64,000 nucleotides of DNA. Source: CALVUJ01 sp045119835. Its GTDB lineage: Bacteria; Bacillota_I; Bacilli_A; RFN20; DUOF01. The position numbers and the translations under genes were made by a program. Positions 36,786-46,571 of the stretch are shown here, piece by piece. The stretch's first letter is position 1; each line of letters begins with the position of its first letter. A model generated the notes under the pieces. The model ran no database searches and was not told the origin of the DNA. It saw nothing but the letters and a program-made list of their open reading frames with translations. The stretch spans positions 62,001-126,000 of the forward strand of contig JBGVED010000027.1 of assembly GCA_045119835.1 (NCBI GenBank). Reading direction: 5' to 3'.

Positions 36786-37873
36786 TACAACAACGACCCA
36801 ATTCTGATAAGTAAAGAAGAAGGGGTAGTGTGATTATCCTGATTTTCATCCGAAAGAACTAACTTGAATTCTTCATCAATATAAGTATCATCATCTATTC
36901 CAATGCTTACTCCGTTATCAATTTCTCTCACTATTAATTTATTAGAAAAAGGACAAACTACAGTCCAATGTGGAACTATGTCCACAACTTCATTTCCTTT
37001 TTCATCAAAGAATTTACCAATAAACATTTGTGAATCGCCGCCAGATTTAATAACCGTTGTTTCATAATCAATTGTCGCTTTAAGCGTTCTATTTGAATTT
37101 TCACTCAAACTTACAACCTCAATAGAATCATTTGTGCTCACATTCTGATTAGATACATCTATATAATCACAAATGCCTAAATCTGGTTTATCAGTATCTG
37201 GATTGCTTGGGTGTGCATAAACCGTAACTTTAACCAATCCTTTTTTACCATAATTATAACTCGTAGTATCATTTTGAGTAACAATATAGGTATTAGGATT
37301 AATTGTAGCTTTATCGAGATAAAATCTCTGAGGGGTACACAACTCAACAGTATTTTCATCACAAGGTAATGTCAACATATATTGAGAAGACTCAATAGTA
37401 AAATTCCTGTTATATTGCTCACCAGAGTTATATTGAGTAGAGTTTATAACATAACAAGGATACTCTAAAATTGTACCATCGGCTTTTTGCCATTTTAACA
37501 TCCAATTGCAAAGAGTGAATTTTCCTTCATAGTTCACACCATCAATATCGAACGCTTCTGTGCAAATAAGATATTCATCTTTGTCAATATCATATATAAT
37601 ATCACCGACAATCACGGGGGTATCATAAAGCGTTTGAAATTGAATGGTTACACCATTAGCGGCAGAGTATTTTCTACCATACAATCTAATGCCAATCGGC
37701 TTTTCATGTCTGTATTCTTTTAAACCTAATTTCCAAAAATACATATTAAATGTAAAAGATGGGTCGTCTGCAAATGTCTCTTTTAATAATTGTCTTGTAT
37801 TAAAAATATATTCATCACGTAATGATGACCCACTTATACTCATCTTTTTGTTAAATCTATCTAAGCATCGCAA
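36785..37873 (-). CDS. Head-closure/connector protein with extra beta domains
   Basis: A 362-residue protein. The N-terminal ~150 residues (...YIFNTRQLLKETFADDPSFTFNMYFW...VGDIIYDIDKDEYLICTEAF) resemble phage head-closure proteins. The C-terminal half reads like two Ig-like beta domains (KGLVKVTVYAHPSN..., then a second stretch), an uncommon addition. Start choice: the upstream GTG codons lie within an AAGGTGGTGA ribosome site, leaving TTG 37873 at normal spacing; the portal gene shows the same arrangement. Confidence 0.5.
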   Translation of the reverse strand: MRCLDRFNKKMSISGSSLRDEYIFNTRQLLKETFADDPSFTFNMYFWKLGLKEYRHEKPIGIRLYGRKYSAANGVTIQFQTLYDTPVIVGDIIYDIDKDEYLICTEAFDIDGVNYEGKFTLCNWMLKWQKADGTILEYPCYVINSTQYNSGEQYNRNFTIESSQYMLTLPCDENTVELCTPQRFYLDKATINPNTYIVTQNDTTSYNYGKKGLVKVTVYAHPSNPDTDKPDLGICDYIDVSNQNVSTNDSIEVVSLSENSNRTLKATIDYETTVIKSGGDSQMFIGKFFDEKGNEVVDIVPHWTVVCPFSNKLIVREIDNGVSIGIDDDTYIDEEFKLVLSDENQDNHTTPSSLLIRIGSLL

Positions 37874-37891
37874 ACGACTCACCACCTTTCA

Positions 37892-38356
37892 TTAAAAATT
37901 TTTATTTTTCTTATATCCAGCACCAAGTTTAACACCTAGCTCTTTTGCTCCCATCCACGCATAACGAGATAGAAGAGTTTCATTTTCAGATACATAATTT
38001 TTATGCATTGCTGTCAACTTATCAAGATGATTCGCTGGTGAATAATACTTAAAGTCGCTCGAAGGTAATTGTACCTTTAATAATGATGGCACTCTCACAT
38101 ATTCACTATCAATATACTCTATAAGCATATAATTGCTCAATATCTCAATCTCAATATCAGACAACTCAATATTAAATCTTTGTAAAATATCATCTCTATC
38201 ATTTAAATCCTTGCGACAAACATGAAATCTTGAAATTGCTGGAATAAGAAAATCATGTAAATAATCTTTTACTTCTTCGGTAGACATGAGAGGTATTTCA
38301 TAACTACGAAATTTAGGTAAAAGATTTTCGTAAAGTTTTTCATATGGAGTAGCCAT
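37892..38356 (-). CDS. Head-tail adaptor candidate
   Basis: A 154-residue helical protein (MATPYEKLYENLLPKFRSYEIPLMSTEEVKDYLHDFLIPAISRF...). The opening resembles phage adaptor proteins that plug the portal (gp15/gp6-like). Later blocks are LSDIEIEILSNYMLIEYIDSEYVRVPSLLKVQ and a basic C-terminus ending KKNKNF. It lies between capsid and head-closure genes. The ribosome site is GAGAGGTAGG. Confidence 0.6.
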   Translation of the reverse strand: MATPYEKLYENLLPKFRSYEIPLMSTEEVKDYLHDFLIPAISRFHVCRKDLNDRDDILQRFNIELSDIEIEILSNYMLIEYIDSEYVRVPSLLKVQLPSSDFKYYSPANHLDKLTAMHKNYVSENETLLSRYAWMGAKELGVKLGAGYKKNKNF

Positions 38357-38382
38357 AATATAACCTACCTCTCATACTATAA

Positions 38383-38913
38383 TTAAATAAATTCAGTTAA
38401 AACTATATTTAAGTGTCTTTCTAATTTTCTAATAACACTGATATCAGTAAGTTCTTCTTTGGCAATCAAGTCTTTAACTTTATTACAAATAGAACGTTTT
38501 AATCCACTTGGAGTATTAGAAATAGCTCCACAAATAGTATCAATATTTTTCTTAGTATAATTAGATTTATCCATTAAATATTCATAGTCTTTAAATGTTT
38601 TAGTTAAACCAAATTTATTGATGACTCTATCATCACATGGTTTTAACCACATATTTTTAAAATATCCTTTATTATTTCTCCACATATTTTTTAATGTTTC
38701 AAAAGTCATATATTCTTCATGACCAACTTCGTCCCATTCATACATATCTAATGTCTTACTATCTTTATAGCTAACATTAGGAACAAGAGAAACAACTTTG
38801 ATTTCATCAGAATCATTTAAATCTTTAAGTTTAACTACTTTATTTTCATTTTCATTCACATTTTGCTCTACTGTTTCTTTAACAATAGCTTTAGTTTCGC
38901 TAGTTTTTGGCAC
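38383..38913 (-). CDS. Capsid-adjacent protein of unknown role
   Basis: A 176-residue protein with a GTG start and an AAAGGTGG site. The first ~35 residues are charged and probably disordered. The rest (YEWDEVGHEEYMTFETLKNMWRNNKGYFKNMWLKPCDDRVINKFGL...) is helical. Directly downstream of the capsid gene, it may be a capsid-associated or neck protein. No family was recognised. Confidence 0.5.
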   Translation of the reverse strand: MPKTSETKAIVKETVEQNVNENENKVVKLKDLNDSDEIKVVSLVPNVSYKDSKTLDMYEWDEVGHEEYMTFETLKNMWRNNKGYFKNMWLKPCDDRVINKFGLTKTFKDYEYLMDKSNYTKKNIDTICGAISNTPSGLKRSICNKVKDLIAKEELTDISVIRKLERHLNIVLTEFI

Positions 38914-38959
38914 AACTAAATACCACCTTTCTTTTTTATTATTTATACAACCTTAAATC

Positions 38960-39997
38960 TTAGGCGAATTCGAATTTTCCGAATGCTTGAGGTAACATCA
39001 TAGCGATGGCAAGACAAGTTTGAACTTGAAGTTCTAATGTCATATCGTTATTAACTCTACCATCTCTTACTTCTTGAGTACGTGTATCACCAACAAATTC
39101 AAGTTTAATAGGTTTAACATCGGCACCTAAAACAAATAATACATTTTCATCTAATGCTAATTCAAATGTGTTTGGTTTTAAAACTTGTGGGATAACCATT
39201 AATCTGTTTCCTTCCCATTCAGCAATAACACCAGTGTTAGCTTTTGCTTCTTTTTGAGAATCAGCGAAATATTTGTCAGGAACAATACCAGCAAGTTTTC
39301 TTAATGCTGCTTTAGTACCAGCAATAGTTAATGAACCATAACCACCTGCAGCTTGAACTAAATCACATAATTGACCAACAGCTTCTTCTGAGTTACCGTT
39401 TTTAGTAAATTCAGTAGGCACTACGTCCATAACATTTTGGAATTGCATGTAAACTCTTTCTTTAATATATTTATTGAAAGATTTATAAATAACATCAGTG
39501 AATTTTTCGAAGCTAGTGATACCTAATAAGAAGCGTTCAAGTTCATCATAAACGTGAATGTATACCCATTCTTTTGGTAAAGTGAATTCAGAACCAGCAT
39601 CTAATGCTTGACGATTTGTATCCCAGTGATTTCCAGCAAATGAAGCCACAGAAAGATAAGTGTCACCTTCTGAATACCATGCTGTTTTGTCACCAAGATA
39701 ACGGTTTTTAACTTCTACGAAATTATCAATAAATGGAATTTCGATAAGGTCATTAGAAATAGTAAGATTTACAATTTCTTCAATAATTTCAAATAATACG
39801 ATATTATTACGTCTGTAAGCTTGATATAAACTAGCTCCTTTTAAAATATCGTTATTAATTTTTTCTCTTAAATGATTTTCAAGGTCTGTGCGACTAACTT
39901 TTTCACTATCAACATGAAGAGAAAAGTCACCTCTCGCTAAGTCATTAGCAAGGTCAAAAATTTTATTTTCTTCTACACTAAAATTTGTTTTTAACAT
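38960..39997 (-). CDS. Major capsid protein (HK97 fold)
   Basis: A 345-residue protein downstream of the protease/scaffold gene. Segments fitting the HK97-type capsid of large Bacillota phages are the helical N-arm (LANDLARGDFSLHV...), YRRNNIVLFEIIEEIVNLTISNDL, KEWVYIHVYDELERFLLGI, GYGSLTIAGTKAALRKLAG, EWEGNRLMVIPQVL, and the C-terminal helix and strand LAIAMMLPQAFGKFEF. A strong AAGGAGG site is present. Confidence 0.8.
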   Translation of the reverse strand: MLKTNFSVEENKIFDLANDLARGDFSLHVDSEKVSRTDLENHLREKINNDILKGASLYQAYRRNNIVLFEIIEEIVNLTISNDLIEIPFIDNFVEVKNRYLGDKTAWYSEGDTYLSVASFAGNHWDTNRQALDAGSEFTLPKEWVYIHVYDELERFLLGITSFEKFTDVIYKSFNKYIKERVYMQFQNVMDVVPTEFTKNGNSEEAVGQLCDLVQAAGGYGSLTIAGTKAALRKLAGIVPDKYFADSQKEAKANTGVIAEWEGNRLMVIPQVLKPNTFELALDENVLFVLGADVKPIKLEFVGDTRTQEVRDGRVNNDMTLELQVQTCLAIAMMLPQAFGKFEFA

Positions 39998-40019
39998 ATT
40001 TAACTTCCTCCTTTACTAA

Positions 40020-40550
40020 TTAAGCCAAAGTTTCTACTTTTACATCGTACATAATACGAGCATAACCATACGGACGTAAAGGTGTAACTAAGGTATTACC
40101 AACTTGACGTTCTCTCATAATTTTACCTACAAAAACAGCTCCTTCAACTGGTGCATCAGCAACAGCTAATCTAGCGTTATTGTCGATAGATACATATTTA
40201 TTAACTTCTGGTTTACCAGCGAATCCTTCAGCACTTAAAGCAAATTCATCATCTACAGCAATAACAAATGCTCTAAATTTTGTACCAGCAGGAATAAAGA
40301 ATTTGTCTTTTCTTTGATTAAGTCTATTAGATGTGTCTTCAGACCATTCTGGATTGTGAACTAAAACAACTTTTTTACCAGCCTTAGTTCCTTTTACAAA
40401 TTTGTAAGTATGTGTTTCACCTTCAGCCAAACCATCAAGATACCCCAACATACCATTTTCTACATCGAAATCTGCTACTGCGTCATAAATACGTTCTGCA
40501 TAATGCACAGCACGAAGATTTGTAGTTTCACAAACAGAATATACTGCCAT
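40020..40550 (-). CDS. Probable head decoration protein
   Basis: A 176-residue beta-rich protein (MAVYSVCETTNLRAVHYAERIYDAVADFDVENGMLGYLDGLAEGETHTYKF...). It lies between the scaffold and the capsid genes, where decoration or head fibre proteins are often encoded. It contains no transmembrane or enzymatic motif. TAGGAGG supports strong expression. The role is positional. Confidence 0.6.
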   Translation of the reverse strand: MAVYSVCETTNLRAVHYAERIYDAVADFDVENGMLGYLDGLAEGETHTYKFVKGTKAGKKVVLVHNPEWSEDTSNRLNQRKDKFFIPAGTKFRAFVIAVDDEFALSAEGFAGKPEVNKYVSIDNNARLAVADAPVEGAVFVGKIMRERQVGNTLVTPLRPYGYARIMYDVKVETLA

Positions 40551-40582
40551 TTTAATTTCCTCCTAAATTTAATTTTTCTTAA

Positions 40583-41389
40583 TTATCGTCTACCAACAGT
40601 GATATAACCATATTTTGTTTCAACTCTGCTGCTATCAGCATCATCGTTGTTTATTAAACCAGCGGTCATTGCACTGTCAATAGATTTACTAAAGTTTTGT
40701 TGCGCAAGATTTTTTCTTGCGTATAAAATTGCACATTCGCTTTCAATTTCTTTAACTGTTAATTCAGATTTCTTTTCTTTTAATGCCATAAAATTAACAT
40801 CATCATTTAAGACAGTTTCATATTTAGCGAATTCTGCGTCTTTTTGAGCGTCTAACTCAGCTTCAATACGAGCTTGTTCTGCTTGAACATAATCTTCGTA
40901 TTTTGGTTTCATTTCTTCGAATTCTGCGTTAACTTGATTGTATTTTTCTTCAATTTCATTTTTAGCAGTTTCAAATTCAACAACCTTTGCTTCGAATTCA
41001 GATACTTTTTCTTCTGCTTCAGAAACCTTATTGTTAGCTTCTTCAACTTTTGCAAAAGCAGTTTCTGTGATTTCTTCAATGTGTTTTCCAAAATCAAAAG
41101 CACCTTCTGGAGATGTAGTTCCGTCTACATAATCCTCATAAGAAATTTTCTTTCTTTTACAATTTTCAAAATCAATCTCCACACTATCACCATTCACAGT
41201 AAATGAAAAACCGAAGTAATTATAATTATTCATTCTATCCACAACAATTACTTCATTTTCTTGAATATCTACAGCATAATAACGAGGGTATTTGTCGCCC
41301 CATCTATCTTCTATCATTTCATGCTGTGCGATAGTAGCAGAGATATCATTGAACATTTGCAACACAGTAGAAAAATCCGTGTTCTGCAT
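40583..41389 (-). CDS. Internal-start scaffold protein (nested, in frame)
   Basis: Within the protease-scaffold gene, AAAGGAGGT lies nine bases before an in-frame ATG at 41387-41389 (peptide GGIKT-MQNTDFSTVLQMF). It would make a separate 268-residue protein holding the coiled-coil scaffold and no protease. This copies the logic of lambda C/Nu3, where scaffold is made in excess from an internal start. The ribosome site is seen directly; use in the cell is inferred. Confidence 0.65.
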   Translation of the reverse strand: MQNTDFSTVLQMFNDISATIAQHEMIEDRWGDKYPRYYAVDIQENEVIVVDRMNNYNYFGFSFTVNGDSVEIDFENCKRKKISYEDYVDGTTSPEGAFDFGKHIEEITETAFAKVEEANNKVSEAEEKVSEFEAKVVEFETAKNEIEEKYNQVNAEFEEMKPKYEDYVQAEQARIEAELDAQKDAEFAKYETVLNDDVNFMALKEKKSELTVKEIESECAILYARKNLAQQNFSKSIDSAMTAGLINNDDADSSRVETKYGYITVGRR

Positions 41390-42121
41390 AGTCTTAATAC
41401 CTCCTTTATTATTTTCATTCACCACATCAGTTGATTTGGTGAAGGGCGTGTCATTTACAATGTTTGTAAATGCACTGTATTTATTGCATATTTCACTTTG
41501 AATAGACTTAACAAAATCGCTCATCGCAAAATTAACAACCTCAATTTTTGCATTTTCCATTGCTGGCTCTTTTAAAGAACCTAAAATGCAGCATCCATCA
41601 AACGAAAACTTACTAAATACAAAGTTTCCATCATCATCTTCATAACCGTCAATGTCATATGGATATAATTCCATACTCTGAGGTTTTTCTATATCATTGA
41701 GCATAATGTCTGTAGCATCTTGAAATTTTGTCCATAGAATACCATCTACTTGCAAAAACTCTCGTTCTACACCAGAATCCGTTTCTTTTGTTATCCAACG
41801 GGGGTTGCAAGATTCTGGAATTACTCCAAATGCTTCTCCGATATATTTACGTTTTATGCCATTTTCATCTTTTGTAATGACATATTCATGCCCCTTAAAA
41901 TCCTTATCATCATCAAATACTTCAGTAATAAAACCTAATATTGGTGTATTCTTTATTGTGTCAATGTTTGCATTAACAACTTCTTTACTAAAAATACTTT
42001 TATTAAAATTAAGTCCTGTATGAAGAACATCAATTGTTACACTAATAAATCGATTATCTTTGTCTGAAACTTCTTTATTGACTGAAAAGGAAATAGGGAT
42101 GGATATATTTTTATCTTTCAT
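40583..42121 (-). CDS. Prohead protease-scaffold fusion
   Basis: A 512-residue protein in two parts. Residues ~1-215 look like a phage prohead protease: VTIDVLHTGLNFNKSIFSKEVVNANIDTI, NTPILGFI, FKGHEYVI (candidate catalytic histidine), IGEAFGVIPES, and a C-terminal FDGCCILGSLKEPAMENAKIEV strand. The serine is not clear to me. Residues ~345-470 are a long acidic coiled coil (KVSEAEEKVSEFEAKVVEFE...), as in scaffolds. It lies between portal and capsid. An internal ribosome site would release the scaffold part alone. Confidence 0.72.
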   Translation of the reverse strand: MKDKNISIPISFSVNKEVSDKDNRFISVTIDVLHTGLNFNKSIFSKEVVNANIDTIKNTPILGFITEVFDDDKDFKGHEYVITKDENGIKRKYIGEAFGVIPESCNPRWITKETDSGVEREFLQVDGILWTKFQDATDIMLNDIEKPQSMELYPYDIDGYEDDDGNFVFSKFSFDGCCILGSLKEPAMENAKIEVVNFAMSDFVKSIQSEICNKYSAFTNIVNDTPFTKSTDVVNENNKGGIKTMQNTDFSTVLQMFNDISATIAQHEMIEDRWGDKYPRYYAVDIQENEVIVVDRMNNYNYFGFSFTVNGDSVEIDFENCKRKKISYEDYVDGTTSPEGAFDFGKHIEEITETAFAKVEEANNKVSEAEEKVSEFEAKVVEFETAKNEIEEKYNQVNAEFEEMKPKYEDYVQAEQARIEAELDAQKDAEFAKYETVLNDDVNFMALKEKKSELTVKEIESECAILYARKNLAQQNFSKSIDSAMTAGLINNDDADSSRVETKYGYITVGRR

Positions 42122-42133
42122 TTTATCACCATC

Positions 42134-43687
42134 CTATCTATCCTTATTTGAATCTAAGACTTCTGTTTTTTCGCCTGATTCATCCAACAATTCACCCTTG
42201 CTTTTATTTGTAGGTCGTCCACTTTCCTTATTTTCAACAGAAGAATTAAAAGAAGATTGAAGTGGTATAAAGTTATTTTTAAAATCAAAAATATCTTTAT
42301 GCACAATAAATGACCCAAGCGTGCGAGAAGGAGTTAAATCTAAAGTTGCAAGCCATTTGTCAATAACTGACACTCCTAAACTTGCAGCATCTTTATATCT
42401 CTTAGATACATTATCTCTATTAAAAATGGTGACATCTACAAGATAAAAGAAAAACTTAAACGCAGGTTTATTATATTTTCTAATTTTTATCCAACGATTC
42501 ATCCAGCGTTCTAATTGTCTATATAAACCATAAACAAAACCAGAATCATTCTCTACAGAAAGAGTTACCGCAGTACCACTTGACGAACCATTTCCGAGTT
42601 CTTTACTAATACCAGACGAATTATAAATTTCATCTACAGCATCGCTAACATTATTTCTTGTATTATTACTATCTTTAAAACTAATAGGTGTAGCATTAGA
42701 ACCCAAAGTATGCAAAAGTCCAATGTCATCCGTCATACTTTCTCTATTAATTTCAGCAAAAATACCAAGTGTCTCTGGTGTAAGCAAAGGTTTATCTACC
42801 GTACTTTCATCAATAGGAACTTCAACTGCGATTGCCTTGTAGTTATCTGTTCTCGCAGATTGTAATTTTAATTTTTTATAAACATCTAAATCTAGTATGT
42901 CTTTAATTAATCCGATTAAAATCGGATAAGGAAATGTCCATTGACTATTTAATTTCAAACAAATTTGTTTATCAGCTGGAGGCGCATACCATTGTCCACT
43001 AATATTTGGATTATTGTTTTTATCTCTCAAATCAATATAAGCTTGTTGTACATAATCAGGATATGCTTTTAAATTTTGCCCCTCGATTTTTGTTAAATCT
43101 ATTCTAAAATTATATAGACCATCTTGGATTTGATATAATTCACATATTTTATAATCTATCTGTTGAAAAAAGAAATCGGATTGATTTTCAAAAACAAGTC
43201 CACAATAAATATCTTGATATGGTATAACCTTCATTATTCTTGAGAACTCGTGTTTTAAATTCATATTCTCCAATTTAGCGGCAAGAGCTGAATAACTTTT
43301 TTTAATAACATCAATCTTTGCATTGTCTTTGACGTCATATAAATCTATCCACCAACAGAACAAAGCCATATTAGAATATAAATTGTTCATTCTATAATAA
43401 TGGGGCGAGACCTTCATGAGCGTATCTGAAACAGCCAATAACGTTTTCCAACCTTGTCTCGGATGTTTTAATGCCCATTCTACATCTTGTAAACTAACAT
43501 CGCCAATACAACCACTCTCTATAATACTTGTATGAGTACACAAGTCGTGGGTCATAAGACGTAAAAATGAAGATAGGTCAAGTTTCCCATCTTTAAGAGA
43601 TTTATCTAAATTATTTTGGTCATTCTTATAATTGCTTTTTGTATAAATAGGAATATTTTTAGTTTTTATGTTGTTCTTATTACCCAA
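42134..43687 (-). CDS. Portal protein
   Basis: A 517-residue protein between terminase and protease genes. Blocks include LRLMTHDLCTHTSIIESGCIGD, LKHPRQGWKTLLAVSDTLMKVSPHYYRMNNLY, PYQDIYCGLVFENQSDFF, a central wing/stem region with GISKELGNGSSSGTAVTLSVEND, and a helical RQLERWMNRWIKIRKYN crown segment. Portals form the dodecameric packaging vertex. The gene ends in TAG. The GTG starts at 43699/43696 overlap an AAGGTGGTGA ribosome site, so TTG 43687 is preferred. Confidence 0.8.
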   Translation of the reverse strand: MGNKNNIKTKNIPIYTKSNYKNDQNNLDKSLKDGKLDLSSFLRLMTHDLCTHTSIIESGCIGDVSLQDVEWALKHPRQGWKTLLAVSDTLMKVSPHYYRMNNLYSNMALFCWWIDLYDVKDNAKIDVIKKSYSALAAKLENMNLKHEFSRIMKVIPYQDIYCGLVFENQSDFFFQQIDYKICELYQIQDGLYNFRIDLTKIEGQNLKAYPDYVQQAYIDLRDKNNNPNISGQWYAPPADKQICLKLNSQWTFPYPILIGLIKDILDLDVYKKLKLQSARTDNYKAIAVEVPIDESTVDKPLLTPETLGIFAEINRESMTDDIGLLHTLGSNATPISFKDSNNTRNNVSDAVDEIYNSSGISKELGNGSSSGTAVTLSVENDSGFVYGLYRQLERWMNRWIKIRKYNKPAFKFFFYLVDVTIFNRDNVSKRYKDAASLGVSVIDKWLATLDLTPSRTLGSFIVHKDIFDFKNNFIPLQSSFNSSVENKESGRPTNKSKGELLDESGEKTEVLDSNKDR

Positions 43688-43754
43688 GCATCTCACCACC
43701 TTTCTTTAATATTTTTTGTTATTTATAATTTTATTTGTTATACTTTAATAAGTA

Positions 43755-45533
43755 TTAATATGTGTTAGGACGCTTATTTAATTTGCTTAATTTTAAAGCA
43801 TAATCAAAAGCATTAAAACCAGTTTTTTGTTTTCTTAACATCTCTCGTTCAAGTTGACATTGAACCCAATAATTATACGCAAGAGAAGAGTACCTGTCTT
43901 TACGCATACCACTTTTTTCGGTTATCTTTACATTAGTTCCCTTTATTTCATATTCAAGATTTATCAACTCATAAACAAGCAATGTTGTCTGAATATAAGG
44001 TAATTTATATTGCGTTTGTTCATAGGCTGGCATTTTTGCAAAACCTTTGATTTTATCTTTTAAAATTTCTTCAGCTTCAAATTCAGAAACAAGTAAATTA
44101 ATTTTTCCGTTTTGGAATCCGCTACGAAGCAGTGTGCATATTTCATTATTAAACGACGCACTTGCTTTAATTGACCAAATTACTTTCGGCGCATTATCAA
44201 CCTTACATCTCTCTGCCATAGTTTTATCATTACAACAAGATAGAGCGGGATATAATTCGCCAGTAGTAGGGTCAACTATATCTTGAATAAGCATATCGTA
44301 CACAGAAAGCCCAACACCATTTGTATCCACAACTAAATCAGTACACTTGTATATACTGAATAATCTACGAACTACAAGTGCCAATTCGTCAGTGGTTAAA
44401 CCTTCGTGATTTTCCATATAAACAATGTTAGATGTATAATTATCATTATTTGTAGGGATTGCACTATTGATTATAATCGCACTTGCGTCGTTGTTTTGTT
44501 TTTTAGAAGCCATCAACGCTATATCCACAGATAATATTCTTCTTTCATTAGGAACTAAATCTGGTATTTTGAGATTTCTACTATTACCAATTAAAGAAGT
44601 GGGGTACATAGCCGTTTTAAGCTTTCTACGATTTGATATGTCATCAAAAGTAAAGAATGCACCATCTGTGTCGCCATGCCAAAGACATTCCATCTCCATT
44701 GCAAATTTCATTGGGTCAAAATCTGACTCAGACATTTCATCTTCAATCTGTTCTCTTGACAATAGCCCTTCTTTAATTGAAATTTGATATGGAAGACCAC
44801 ATATAAAGTATTTTTTAGTTTCATCCAGCATATTAACCACATATGCCTTAGCCTTATCAAAAGACCAATGAGATTTATACCAGCAAGAACTCATATAAAA
44901 CTCTTTGTTTCGTTCCAATAGATGGGCATATTTTGGATTATTTAAATAATTGGGTTGTCTGGGTGCTGTTAAAAATCTTCTAAGAACAGTATTAATTGTA
45001 TCTAAATCAACCATACGAAACTCGTCAACGAGAAGTATATTACATCTTGCACCTCGTCCACTATCTGAAGCGGTAACAACTCTTATCCACGAACCATTAG
45101 CAAATTCAATAACAGCTTTATTTGCACCTACTGATGCGTATGTAATCTCTCGTCTAAGATTGTCCGAACCCCATCCATAATTTTTCATAAAATCATCTGT
45201 GATTTTTAGAAGCACTTCGTTTGCTTGGGTTCGAGTCGCAGAAGCTACGCATATTTTTGTTTTAGGGAATAAAATACATCTAACCACACAGAAGAGGGCG
45301 GTTAAAAAGGTTTTCCCCTGACCTCGTGCTGCCAAATACATAAAGTAGTTGCAACACATCATCATATATAGTAATATTTTTTGAAATAATTTTAAATTAA
45401 TATTTAAATATTCTTTAACAAATCTCTGAGGGTTTTGCTAATGACGATAGAAACTAGCCCAATAAGCAACCCCTTGCATAATTCGTTTAGATTTTTCATT
45501 AGCTAATTGCTTTTCGGATTTCTTTTTTTCCAT
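43755..45533 (-). CDS. terL: Terminase large subunit, interrupted by in-frame amber codon
   Basis: The packaging ATPase/nuclease. The full frame starts at ATG 45533 with GGGGGTGAT upstream, two bases after the small subunit stop. Walker A is ARGQGKT (near residue 72 of the full frame), Walker B ILLVDEF (near 168), and nuclease acidic residues are suggested by RILSVDIAL and LVVDTNG. Codon 32 is TAG (45438-45440). The text on both sides is continuous and family-like (GVAYWASFYRH-stop-QNPQRFVKEYLNINLKLFQ). A shorter frame could begin at the ATG triplet 45365, but no ribosome site precedes it and it would start only 17 residues before the Walker lysine. Readthrough, a sequencing error or a real mutation are all possible. 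Confidence 0.85.
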
Positions 45534-45535
45534 CG

Positions 45536-46537
45536 TTACATCACCCCCTTATTATCCTCAGTAGAGTCCAAAGAGGCGTTTCCAAAAATGGCATCGAATA
45601 AAACTTCGCTGTTTTCTTCGTCATTATATTCAGGCTTAGTTACAGTATATTTCTTCATAAACTTCGTATACAAATTCGACAATCCATTTTTTAAACCCAT
45701 CATCTTGCTTAAATGTCCACGATAAAAAATATCCATATAAGCTCCTATCTTGTCAACATCTTTCAACTCTTCATCAATCTCGGGTAAAGGTTTTTCATTT
45801 TCCCATTTATCAATTAAAGTTCCAAATGTTTGGTTATCAGCTGTGGTGTCGCCAGCATTTTGTTTAGGTTGTAATTTACCAGCGTCCAACATCTTTTGAA
45901 ATGAAGCGGTGATATCTTTGGTATCTTCGCCTCTTCTCAATGCTTTTAAATTTTGTAATCTATTAAAACATATGTCCTTGATTACTTCTTCCTGAGCTTT
46001 GGTATTGCACTCGTGTCTAGCAGTCCAATCCTCATATTCTCTTTTTAAGAATTTATAATCTTCATCGGTAAACCCACTACCAAAGAAATCAATTGTATCT
46101 TTGTCAACATTTGTTTCACCAGATATTTCTGATATAGAAGCCATAGCAAAATTTTCTTGTTCAGCTTCGTAAATGGTATTTTCATATGACTTATTCTTAT
46201 ATTGTTGTAACTGTATCATTTTCATATATGCACCCATTGGAGATATATTGATTTCTCTTTTTGTTGCACTATTAATAGCGGAATTATATGCATCGTCACT
46301 ATAATAAATATCGAAAATCATACACAATCTTTGTACTGCTTTCTTTTCGGGTGTTAAACATCCTTCATTTGTATATTTTTCAAAATATTGTTGATAAAAT
46401 TTTTCTATACATTGCTTACAATGAGGGATTTTACCTATATTACTATAAAATTCACTATTTGAATTGTAAAAATTTGTATCCACATATTCTTTGCCGCAAT
46501 AAAAACAAGTATATTTCGCTTTTGTTGTTCTTGGCAT
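45536..46537 (-). CDS. Putative terminase small subunit with zinc finger
   Basis: A 333-residue protein directly upstream of TerL. A four-cysteine cluster lies at residues ~11-43 (CFYCGKEY...HCKQC), then helical segments, then EYEDWTARHECNTKAQEEVIKDICFNRLQNLKAL. Cysteine-finger small terminase subunits of this layout precede TerL in other Bacillota phages, so DNA recognition for packaging is likely. The C-terminus is acidic. The GGAGGTGA site is well placed. Confidence 0.65.
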   Translation of the reverse strand: MPRTTKAKYTCFYCGKEYVDTNFYNSNSEFYSNIGKIPHCKQCIEKFYQQYFEKYTNEGCLTPEKKAVQRLCMIFDIYYSDDAYNSAINSATKREINISPMGAYMKMIQLQQYKNKSYENTIYEAEQENFAMASISEISGETNVDKDTIDFFGSGFTDEDYKFLKREYEDWTARHECNTKAQEEVIKDICFNRLQNLKALRRGEDTKDITASFQKMLDAGKLQPKQNAGDTTADNQTFGTLIDKWENEKPLPEIDEELKDVDKIGAYMDIFYRGHLSKMMGLKNGLSNLYTKFMKKYTVTKPEYNDEENSEVLFDAIFGNASLDSTEDNKGVM

Positions 46538-46571
46538 AATTCACCTCCACATTATTTATACATAAAAATGT

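Noticed and set aside
45365..45533. Phage-wide reassignment of TAG to an amino acid
   Set aside because: Only one in-frame TAG was seen, in terL. Genes of 1000-3400 codons lack it, and TAG ends several genes including the portal, so the standard code fits.
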